Positions 57,254-64,000 of a stretch of DNA of 64,000 nucleotides are shown here, in pieces. Below the pieces are notes generated by a model. The model was not told the DNA's origin. It made no database searches and saw nothing but the letters and a program-made list of their open reading frames with translations. The stretch's first letter is position 1; each line of letters begins with the position of its first letter. The stretch is from the NCBI RefSeq assembly GCF_947250635.1, contig NZ_OX366335.1, positions 124,001-188,000 of the forward strand. The letters are read 5' to 3'. The DNA comes from Wolbachia endosymbiont (group B) of Parapoynx stratiotata (GTDB taxonomy: Bacteria; Pseudomonadota; Alphaproteobacteria; Rickettsiales; Anaplasmataceae). Position numbers and translations under genes: made by a program.

Positions 57254-57259
57254 AGGAGG
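57254..57259 (+). promoter_or_regulatory. strong ribosome binding site of the portal gene
   Basis: AGGAGG, five bases before the ATG at 57265; a perfect Shine-Dalgarno sequence, rare among genes in this window. A -10-like TATAAT lies at 57214-57219. Confidence 0.7.
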
Positions 57260-57264
57260 CACAT

Positions 57265-58440
57265 ATGAATTTTAACATTTTTCAAAGAAAGAAAAGCAGT
57301 GAATACTCTGCTTTGCAACTAATGATGGAACCAAGTTGGAGTAGGCGCGATTATGCAAGTTTTGCTGAGGAAGGCTACATAAAAGATGTCATTGCCTTTC
57401 GAGCAATTAATATGATCGCAAGTGCTGCATCTGCGGTACCTTTTACTCTCTGTCAGATTACTGACCAGGGAAAATCACAACTAAAAGCGCATCCATTACT
57501 GAAGTTACTTTATTCTCCTAATCCAATGACATCAAAATCGGAATTTATTGAGGGGATTGTGACTTATCGATTAGTTAACGGCAATTCTTATATATTGATG
57601 ATTGAGCCGCAGAACAAACCAACAGAGCTTTATCTTCTGCGCCCTGATAGAGTTGAAATTATTCCAGGGAGAAGTAACGTTCCTTATGCCTATCGTTATA
57701 CCGTAAATAACAACAGTTATGACTTTAAAGTTGATAAATTGACTGGGCGTTCAACAGTACTGCATCTTAAAACCTTTAACCCTTTGAATGATTGGTATGG
57801 ACTTTCACCAATTGAGGCAGCTGCATATAGTATAGATCAGCATAATCAGGCTGGTGCTTGGAATCAGGCAATGCTGCAAAATGGAGCAAGACCAAGTGGT
57901 GCAATAGTTGTAAAATCAGAAAAGGATGGAAGTGGTGGAAACTTAAGTCAAGAGCAATATCAACGCTTAAAAGCACAGATAAATGATCATTACTCAGGTC
58001 CTGTCAATGCTGGAAGACCTATATTGCTTGAAGGGGGCCTAGAGTGGAAGGAAATGAGCTTATCACCGAGGGATATGGATTTTATTGAGTCAAAACATAG
58101 CTCAGCTCGTGATATTGCGCTAGCTTTTGGCGTTCCGCCTCAGTTGCTTGGCATACCAGGTGATAACACTTACAGTAATTTAGTTGAAGCACGTCTTTCC
58201 CTTTGGGAACAGACGATTTTACCAACGCTAGAAAATATTATCTGTCACCTGAATTCTTGGCTAGTGCCAAAATTTGGTAAGGATTTATGTTTGTCATACG
58301 ACAAAGATGCAATAGAAATTCTAATGGAAAAAAGACAAAAGATGTGGAAATACGTGGAAAATGCAAGCTTCATGACGCTCAATGAAAAAAGAGAGGCTTT
58401 TGGCTTGCAACCGTTACCCGGTGGTGATAAATTGGGTTGA
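57265..58440 (+). CDS. HK97-type phage / GTA portal protein
   Basis: 391 residues. It is the dodecameric portal through which DNA enters the capsid in HK97-like phages. Family segments include VIAFRAINMIASAASAVPF (about 43-61), GNSYILM, ELYLLRPDRVEI, WYGLSPIEAAAYSID and FGVPPQLLGIPGDNTYSN. It looks full length. No terminase, protease, capsid or tail genes are near, so this is a lone structural gene, as expected for a relic of a gene transfer agent in Rickettsiales (family knowledge). The intact frame and the strong ribosome site suggest it is still expressed. Its last codons are duplicated at about 59530-59565. Confidence 0.9.
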   Translation: MNFNIFQRKKSSEYSALQLMMEPSWSRRDYASFAEEGYIKDVIAFRAINMIASAASAVPFTLCQITDQGKSQLKAHPLLKLLYSPNPMTSKSEFIEGIVTYRLVNGNSYILMIEPQNKPTELYLLRPDRVEIIPGRSNVPYAYRYTVNNNSYDFKVDKLTGRSTVLHLKTFNPLNDWYGLSPIEAAAYSIDQHNQAGAWNQAMLQNGARPSGAIVVKSEKDGSGGNLSQEQYQRLKAQINDHYSGPVNAGRPILLEGGLEWKEMSLSPRDMDFIESKHSSARDIALAFGVPPQLLGIPGDNTYSNLVEARLSLWEQTILPTLENIICHLNSWLVPKFGKDLCLSYDKDAIEILMEKRQKMWKYVENASFMTLNEKREAFGLQPLPGGDKLG

Positions 58441-58493
58441 TATTATTTTTTTTTGCATATTAAATTAACTACAATGAAATTGTGGGGTAAATT

Positions 58494-59486
58494 ATGAATG
58501 AAAGGGAACAAAGAGAATTGGATGAACTATTAATGAATTCTTCTAAAGGAGAGAATATACAGCAGATTACGGAGTTGATAGAAGCTGGAGCAAATATTAA
58601 TGCAGTAACAACTGTGCAAAAGGAGACTCCTTTACATATTGCAGTTAGGTATGGTCATAAGGAAGTAGCAGAATTGCTGCTTGATAGAGGAGCAAATGTT
58701 AATGCAGTAGAAAGGCGAAAGTGGACTCCTTTACATACTGCAGTTAAAAGTGGCAAGATGGAGGTAGCAGAATTGCTGCTTGATAGAGGAGCAAATGTTA
58801 ATGCAGTAGATAATCTGGATATGACTCCTTTACATTTTGCACTTAAGTATAATCGGGAGGAATTAGTAAGGTTGTTGCTTGATAGAGGAGCAAATGTTAA
58901 TGCAGTAGACAAGAAAGGAAGGACCCCTTTATCTATTGTAGCTAGTGATGATTACCAAATAGGGTATTGCGATAAACCGATGGTAGTAAGAACTATAATT
59001 GCATATGCTGTGGTACATAGTGGTATCACAACGAAACCAGAGTGTATTGTCAAAAATAGTGAATTGTCCGAATTCTGGGATGATTATCAGAATGAGATGA
59101 TGAACGTCAAGCTTAGTAACAGCACTATATCATTATATCAGTTCCTGCGAGAGACTGATGAGAATAAATTAGCAGGTTATTTGTCTGATAGAGAATATGA
59201 TGAAATAAGATGTTCTGACGAATTGGAATATATATCAGAATTTCCTGAACACGCTGATACAATAGTAAGCCAATTTGATAAGGCATCGGACAGAAGGGAT
59301 TTATTAGATAAAAGTAAAGCAGCTATAGAGAATTCTAATTTGTGGGTGTTACATCAAGTTTTTGACGAAGTAACTTATCACTTAACAGATAAAGAGTTAA
59401 AGAACATTATAGAGGCATTTCCAAGTCAGAATTTGGATAATCCAAGTGCTGAACAACTTCAAGCAGCTGCTCAAGCTCATAATTAG
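58494..59486 (+). CDS. ankyrin-repeat protein
   Basis: 330 residues. Four ankyrin repeats (about 40-160: ETPLHIAVRYGH, WTPLHTAVKSGK, MTPLHFALKYNR, RTPLSIVASDD) with the linker LLLDRGANVNAV repeated almost base for base. The C-terminal half has no ankyrin repeats and no membrane segment; its helical sequence (TIVSQFDKASDRRDLL) was not recognised. ATG start 53 bases after the portal gene, so probably on the same transcript. Candidate host-interaction protein. Confidence 0.87.
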   Translation: MNEREQRELDELLMNSSKGENIQQITELIEAGANINAVTTVQKETPLHIAVRYGHKEVAELLLDRGANVNAVERRKWTPLHTAVKSGKMEVAELLLDRGANVNAVDNLDMTPLHFALKYNREELVRLLLDRGANVNAVDKKGRTPLSIVASDDYQIGYCDKPMVVRTIIAYAVVHSGITTKPECIVKNSELSEFWDDYQNEMMNVKLSNSTISLYQFLRETDENKLAGYLSDREYDEIRCSDELEYISEFPEHADTIVSQFDKASDRRDLLDKSKAAIENSNLWVLHQVFDEVTYHLTDKELKNIIEAFPSQNLDNPSAEQLQAAAQAHN

Positions 59487-59524
59487 AGTAATGTACACAG
59501 GCCTATGCTCATTATAAAAGGAGA

Positions 59525-59570
59525 AACTTTTACCGTTACCCGGTGGTGATAAGTTGAATTGATATTTATA
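59525..59570 (+). repeat. relic copy of the portal gene 3' end
   Basis: ACCGTTACCCGGTGGTGATA (59532-59551) followed by AGTTGAATTGATAT repeats the last codons and stop region of the portal gene (58410-58445). It lies directly upstream of the second small ankyrin gene, marking a tandem duplication. Confidence 0.8.
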
Positions 59571-59615
59571 TAGTGTAGATATTTATACTAAGCTGTAATA
59601 AATAGAGGGTATTTT

Positions 59616-60047
59616 ATGTATCAAGAACAAGAAAATTTTACTCTTCCTCATATAGAATTGTTATCGACATGCAAAGCGAATGTTAATGCAGCAGATCATA
59701 AGGGTGCTACTCCCTTACATTATGCTGCTTGCGGAAACCGCTTAGAGGAAATGAAATTATTGCTTAAAAACGGAGCGAGTGTTAATGCAGTAGATCATAA
59801 TGGCGCTACTCCCTTACATTATGCTGCTTGCGGAAACCGCTTAGAGGAAATGAAATTATTGCTTAAAAACGGAGCAAATGTTAATGCAGTGGACAATTCT
59901 GGTTTTACTCCTTTGCATTTGTCTGTTTGTGAAGGCTACAGGGAGATAACACAGTTATTGCTTGGAGATACAGAAAGTCCAAGCACAAGCTGCAGCGACG
60001 CAAGCATTGAGAATGTACAAACAATCAATCAGTTTTATCATTGGTGA
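59616..60047 (+). CDS. short ankyrin-repeat protein
   Basis: 143 residues with three ankyrin repeats (ATPLHYAACGNR twice, then FTPLHLSVCEGY). The first two repeats are a 99-base tandem duplication (from 59694 and 59793) with a run of about 70 identical bases. The protein lacks the C-terminal domain of the 58494-59486 gene and may be a truncated duplicate of it. ATG start with AGAGGG upstream. Ends in a Ser/Thr-rich tail. Confidence 0.8.
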   Translation: MYQEQENFTLPHIELLSTCKANVNAADHKGATPLHYAACGNRLEEMKLLLKNGASVNAVDHNGATPLHYAACGNRLEEMKLLLKNGANVNAVDNSGFTPLHLSVCEGYREITQLLLGDTESPSTSCSDASIENVQTINQFYHW

Positions 60048-60116
60048 GAGTAGAACATCTTTTACTAAGGTCTAACTTAAAGATAGATGGTCCCTTAAAT
60101 CCTACATCTAAATGAG

Positions 60117-62597
60117 TTAACTATTTTTCTTGCTAACTAAGGTGTTGTAAATTTGGTCTACATCAAAACTCATCTTAGGGCACCAAATAGGGCCATCTAA
60201 GTGTGCCTCGATATAAAGAGGACTATTATGATTTGGTAGTATGAAAAAGAGTCTGAATATAGAAGTTAAGGAGAAATTAGATAAGATTAAATTAGAAGAG
60301 ATAGAACCTGATGCTTGATCGGTACTAAACTGTGAACTAGTTGAACATACACCACTGTTAATACTTACTTTTCCATTAATATTTTCAAAAAGCGTACTGC
60401 CATTATATATATCAACGTAAGCAAGCTTGGAAATTTCAGGTTTATTCTTACTGCTTAACAACTTAGTGATGAATGAATTAAAATCCACATTTGTAAACTC
60501 TATTTTCTGTGCTTGAAAGTTTACATTTCCTGATAAGTTACTAGCCCAATCATCAAAGCTTGTCCCTTGAGTTTTGATTTCACCACTTAAGCTTATCTTG
60601 CCATTTATGTTATTAACTCCTATAACTTCCTTGGTGTCTAAATTTGCAATAGAAAATTTTGTGTGAATTGAGCCTGCTTTTAGATAACCCTGAAAAAACA
60701 TTTGTCCATGTTCTAGTATGTAACTTATCTGTTTGATAGTGATAGTGTTGTTTCTTATCACTGTATCCAAGTTAAAATCTTTTAAGACGTTTTGCCCAAT
60801 TTTAAATTCTGTAGTTTTGATTTGCACGTTTGCATCAAAATCTCCTTTCTCATCTAAAAAATTAAGCTGCTTTGTTGACCATTGAATTTGATTTATTTCA
60901 TTTCTTGAGTTTCTTTCTACCTCTAATAGTTTTGGTAATTTAAAGATATTTCCATTAAATTTATTACCTGTAAGGTTTACGTCTAATAAAGGCTTAGTGT
61001 ATTTTTGATCCACTAATATTTTTACACTACCGGTAATGTCGAAATTTTCTCCGAATAACTTTATTTTATCTGCAACTAGCTTGTTCTCTTGTATTTTTAA
61101 TGAAAAATCCAAATCTTCAATTTTTGTACCATTGAATATAGAATCTTTAACACTAGTTCTTATATTTACATCATATTTAAGATTTTTCAGCCATTGCACT
61201 TTGCTGAATAATGAATAATCATATTTATCTATATTAATGTTATGTATGCTAAATTTACTATCGATCATATTGTGTTTTTTTGTGTGATTTACCTTAATTG
61301 ATCCTTGCCAAGATTCTTTGTTATTTAGCAATCTGATATCTGAAAGAGATAATATTCTAGGTGCTAAATATAGTTTAGAACTTGCTGTAAATTGACTTTT
61401 CTCTCTTTCTTGCATCTTGATAGAAGGTAAAATATGTGAAATGAACGACTCACCCTTTATCAATATATCACCATTAAATTCAGACAAGTTGCCATTGTTT
61501 GAAACTCTTCCTGATAAGCGAGATATATTATTGGTTCCAGGAAATTGAAGAAGAGTATCAACGTTTATTTCGCCATTAGCAAATTTTAGCGTAGCATGAA
61601 ATTTGTCCAATATCCTGTTTTGATATTGAATATTTGAAGCTTCCATATTAAAATCCAAGCTCAGGTTCTTTGGTACAACCTCTCTAAAAGATTCTAAAAG
61701 ACCCTTCATATCTGTTGTTTTGTGTGAGCCGTTTTTTAGGTCGACTTTACTAAAACTAATATTGATATTAGTATGATCACTTTTTCTATCATTTTGTATT
61801 ATACCAGTGCCTTGCATGCTTTTGGACTCAATTTTTAAATCAGTTGCCGTAAACTCGCTTTCATTGAGATTGATATTGGATGATATCTCAATATTTTCGC
61901 TGGGAATCACATAAGAAAGGAAGCTAAGATTAATGATTTTTGCTAAATTGCTCACAGAACCGGAACTGTTATTGATTGTCAGTGTTAAATTACCCTGTTG
62001 ATTTCTATTACCTTTAAATAGCAAATTTGCAAAATTTGAATCAACACTAATGTGTACATTATTTTTTGTGACATTAACCTTTCCAGAAAAATCGTAATTG
62101 TTGTCACCAATCTGTACTTCACCAAAAAACTGCTTATTTTTTTTTATAGCAACTTCCTTGATGTTAATAGTATCGGCGTTAAAACTTATTTGGCTGTCCT
62201 TTATTAATATATCAACTATATTATCATTGGCTTTCGTATTTATAATATTAAGTAAATTTTCTTTGTTGCTTTTCATGCCCAAAAATGAGATTGACTTTGG
62301 TTGCAATGAAAATGAAAACAACGATGGCCTTATTTCAATTTTTTTTGCACTAATTAAATCTGATAATTTTTGTTCCTTGTTTTTGTTATATTGTACATAT
62401 ACATTGTGAATAGTAAGTTTTGGAGTAATGAGCGAAACTTCAATTTTTCCTCCAACATGTACTTTAGCATCATACGTCTTCTCTAACTCTTTTACGATAT
62501 ATTCTCTGTAGCCACTCCAATCCTTAAAAGTTGCAGCAACGTGCATGAGAATTAATAGAAACAAGATTGATGATATGGCGTATAAAGAAAGTTTCAT
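60117..62597 (-). CDS. AsmA-family envelope protein
   Basis: 826 residues. One N-terminal membrane helix (about 4-24) is followed by a long, almost entirely beta-rich region with the short alternating hydrophobic strands of AsmA/TamB/YhdP-type proteins. AsmA-like features are DWSGYREYIVKELEKTY and VGGKIEVSLITPKLTIHNV near the N-terminus, and LSGNVNFQAQKIEFTNVDF and GSISSNLILSNF near the C-terminus. Such proteins bridge the inner and outer membranes and are linked to lipid transport. ATG start. Convergent with the ankyrin gene. Confidence 0.87.
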   Translation of the reverse strand: MKLSLYAISSILFLLILMHVAATFKDWSGYREYIVKELEKTYDAKVHVGGKIEVSLITPKLTIHNVYVQYNKNKEQKLSDLISAKKIEIRPSLFSFSLQPKSISFLGMKSNKENLLNIINTKANDNIVDILIKDSQISFNADTINIKEVAIKKNKQFFGEVQIGDNNYDFSGKVNVTKNNVHISVDSNFANLLFKGNRNQQGNLTLTINNSSGSVSNLAKIINLSFLSYVIPSENIEISSNINLNESEFTATDLKIESKSMQGTGIIQNDRKSDHTNINISFSKVDLKNGSHKTTDMKGLLESFREVVPKNLSLDFNMEASNIQYQNRILDKFHATLKFANGEINVDTLLQFPGTNNISRLSGRVSNNGNLSEFNGDILIKGESFISHILPSIKMQEREKSQFTASSKLYLAPRILSLSDIRLLNNKESWQGSIKVNHTKKHNMIDSKFSIHNINIDKYDYSLFSKVQWLKNLKYDVNIRTSVKDSIFNGTKIEDLDFSLKIQENKLVADKIKLFGENFDITGSVKILVDQKYTKPLLDVNLTGNKFNGNIFKLPKLLEVERNSRNEINQIQWSTKQLNFLDEKGDFDANVQIKTTEFKIGQNVLKDFNLDTVIRNNTITIKQISYILEHGQMFFQGYLKAGSIHTKFSIANLDTKEVIGVNNINGKISLSGEIKTQGTSFDDWASNLSGNVNFQAQKIEFTNVDFNSFITKLLSSKNKPEISKLAYVDIYNGSTLFENINGKVSINSGVCSTSSQFSTDQASGSISSNLILSNFSLTSIFRLFFILPNHNSPLYIEAHLDGPIWCPKMSFDVDQIYNTLVSKKNS

Positions 62598-63014
62598 AAT
62601 AGACCTCTCATTCCAGCATCCCTTCTCTTCTTGTCATCCCAGTCTGGGATCCAGGAAATTTGATTAGACATTAAGTTAATTAGCAAAAAAGTAGCTATTC
62701 TTATGTTAAAACACAGCATTTTTACATGAGAAGCTGGTCTGATGAGCACTGGGTTCCCAGTGGAAATTGCTCTCAAACCACAACACTCATACAGTTGTGT
62801 GTGTGACACTGTGATCCAGTGTGACTTAAATAAGGTTTTCCAGATTATATAATCAACAAAATTTCTGGATCCCAGTGTCAAGCACTGGGATGACAGGAAT
62901 AGGTGCTGGGATGACAGGAATAGGTGCTGGAATGACAGGAATAGGTTATGGTATGAAAGGAGTGGATATTGGAATAGTAGCTGAAATGACATATAGCAAT
63001 ACAAAGGGTGTAAT
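62598..63014. repeat. palindromic repeats and a 21-bp tandem repeat
   Basis: Repeat hairpins at 62629-62654 (CTTGTCATCCCAGTCTGGGA) and about 62862-62895 (GGATCCCAGTGTCAAGCACT). From 62885 to 62968, a 21-base unit (CTGGGATGACAGGAATAGGT G) is repeated about four times with growing divergence. Open frames here on either strand are repeat-derived. No gene is supported. Confidence 0.75.
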
Positions 63015-64000
63015 TTATACATATTTCAAATTATTCAAATTTCCTCTAAAAATTAGGTAAAGAGTGCTAGAATAAATAATAACACTCAAAGCTATTAAAG
63101 TTACTAAATAAACAATACGAGCTAGCCCTCTATCGAAAAACAACCCTGCTGATAAGTAATTAGAGAGATAAAGAACTATTGACATAACCAATGTTGCAGT
63201 GAGAATTTTTACAATATTTAGTAATAATGCTTGGCTAATCTTATACATCTTATTTATTGTTAAATAATTAATCAATAAAATAGAATTTATCCAAGTGGAA
63301 ATGGAAGTAGCAATAGCAATTCCTATATGTTGGTATTTGTTCATTAATATGAGATTTAGTATTACATTAATTCCAAGGCACGTTAATGAGAACATAGTTG
63401 GTATTTTTAGCTTTCCCCTAGCAAAGAATGTGGGTAGCAATACTTTATTTATAATAAATGCGGGTAAAGAAAGAGAAAATGCTACTAATGTAGGAACAGT
63501 TTGCTGCACTGCATAATAATCAAATCGGCCGTAAGAAAAAAGCGTAAGTAAAATTATGTCAGGAATAATGATAAAAGCAGCAGTTATTGGCATAATTAAT
63601 ATTAACCCTATATTAAGGGCCTTGTTCTGTATTTTGACTATATTCTCAGTATCATTTATTCGTTTTGAAATCAGAGGAAGAAGTACTGTACCAATTGCAG
63701 TGCCAATTACTCCTTGCGGTAGTTGATTTAGTCTATCGGCATAATATATATAAGAAACTGCATTTGGTATAAAACTCGCCATGATTGTGTCAATCCATAC
63801 ACTTATTTGTATTACACAATTGTTGATAATTGCAGGTATCACACGTTTAAAAAATAATTTTACTTCGTTACTTAATTCTAAACTAAAAGAAAAGAAAGCC
63901 TTTAATTTGTATGCACTAAATATTATTAAAAGTAGCTGCAAAATCCCTCCAATCAGGACGGCTATAGAAAGGTTATGAGCCGGTGTTTCAATGTAAGGTA
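63015..64000 (-). CDS. murJ: lipid II flippase MurJ, C-terminal part (runs off window)
   Basis: The frame is open to the window edge; the visible 328 codons (from PYIETPAHN at the edge) are the C-terminal two thirds of a roughly 500-residue MurJ/MviN. About nine or ten hydrophobic segments are visible. Family motifs are ASFIPNAVSYIYYADRLNQL, LPQGVIGTAIGTVLLPLIS and LFSYGRFD. It flips lipid II across the inner membrane; with argD (DapC), dapE and the LD-carboxypeptidase it belongs to the peptidoglycan-precursor set. A TTG at 63941 is an internal codon, not a start. Confidence 0.94.
   Translation of the reverse strand, partial: PYIETPAHNLSIAVLIGGILQLLLIIFSAYKLKAFFSFSLELSNEVKLFFKRVIPAIINNCVIQISVWIDTIMASFIPNAVSYIYYADRLNQLPQGVIGTAIGTVLLPLISKRINDTENIVKIQNKALNIGLILIMPITAAFIIIPDIILLTLFSYGRFDYYAVQQTVPTLVAFSLSLPAFIINKVLLPTFFARGKLKIPTMFSLTCLGINVILNLILMNKYQHIGIAIATSISTWINSILLINYLTINKMYKISQALLLNIVKILTATLVMSIVLYLSNYLSAGLFFDRGLARIVYLVTLIALSVIIYSSTLYLIFRGNLNNLKYV

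Noticed and set aside
57265..60047. WO prophage region
   Set aside because: Only a portal gene is present; no other phage gene is nearby, so a prophage call is not supported.
62870..62970. Possible CRISPR array
   Set aside because: The 21-bp units are contiguous with no spacers; repeat clusters at 42650 and 55190 also have irregular, repeat-derived gaps and no cas genes are present.
62594..63060. Frames of 142 and 61 codons on opposite strands with heptad-like repeats
   Set aside because: Translations of hairpin repeats and the 21-bp tandem repeat; biased composition without protein homology features.

Overview
The window is AT-rich chromosomal DNA from a Wolbachia endosymbiont (Alphaproteobacteria, Rickettsiales, Anaplasmataceae). 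The strongest evidence is a complete wsp surface-protein gene at 31902-32585. Also consistent are six or seven ankyrin-repeat genes, insertion sequences, many copies of a short palindromic repeat (core like TGGGATCCCAGTGTC...GACACTGGGATGACA), and scattered housekeeping genes in small operons. By memory only, the WSP loop sequences look closer to supergroup B alleles than to wMel-type alleles; this is not a computed result.

Layout. 470-4105 is a 1211-residue ankyrin protein with two membrane segments. 4212-8869 holds tsaD, a putative zinc-metalloprotease-like protein, a PleC-like histidine kinase and argD. 8966-10138 is an IS481-type element abutting the 3' end of a large membrane-associated SF2 helicase gene, which is cut by one in-frame TAG (10132-13719). 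13817-15636 is rimM, efp and an inositol-monophosphatase-like gene without recognisable catalytic motifs. 15958-24305 holds hemA, two tandemly duplicated ankyrin genes (the second cut by an in-frame TAA) and htpG. 24444-27774 holds a KAP-type NTPase, recR and another ankyrin gene. 28349-29391 is a decayed IS5-like element. 29535-31565 is the SRP RNA, dnaX and ybaB. 31902-43221 holds wsp, rpoH, an IalB-like gene, dnaN, truA, recA, pth, rplY, an NDUFS4-like gene, rsmH, a ProP-like transporter, map, cutA and tRNA-Gln. 43234-54073 holds two small unknown genes, dapE, a glycerol-1-phosphate-dehydrogenase-like gene, a CAT-anticodon tRNA, purB, rplI-rpsR-rpsF and dnaE. 54273-64000 holds an ankyrin gene, an LD-carboxypeptidase and lipB, a lone HK97/GTA-like portal gene with two ankyrin genes behind it, an AsmA-like protein and the C-terminal part of murJ, which runs off the window.

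How the genes fit together. Core functions are DNA replication and repair (dnaE, dnaN, dnaX, recA, recR), translation (efp, rimM, truA, rsmH, pth, map, tsaD, ribosomal proteins), haem synthesis (hemA), diaminopimelate and lipid II metabolism (argD as probable DapC, dapE, murJ, the LD-carboxypeptidase) and stress control (rpoH, htpG). The accessory layer is candidate host-interaction proteins (ankyrin genes, WSP) plus repeats that have remodelled genes. Palindromic repeats sit in frame inside dnaX and the araM-like gene. Tandem duplications produced two ankyrin gene pairs and carried small relics of the neighbouring genes. Two protein genes end on the TAG inside a downstream tRNA gene. Nothing here is a demonstrably new system. 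The most unusual single items are the membrane helicase with its internal TAG, the enlarged ribosomal protein S6, the catalytically degenerate IMPase behind efp, and the repeat-derived peptides inside essential genes.
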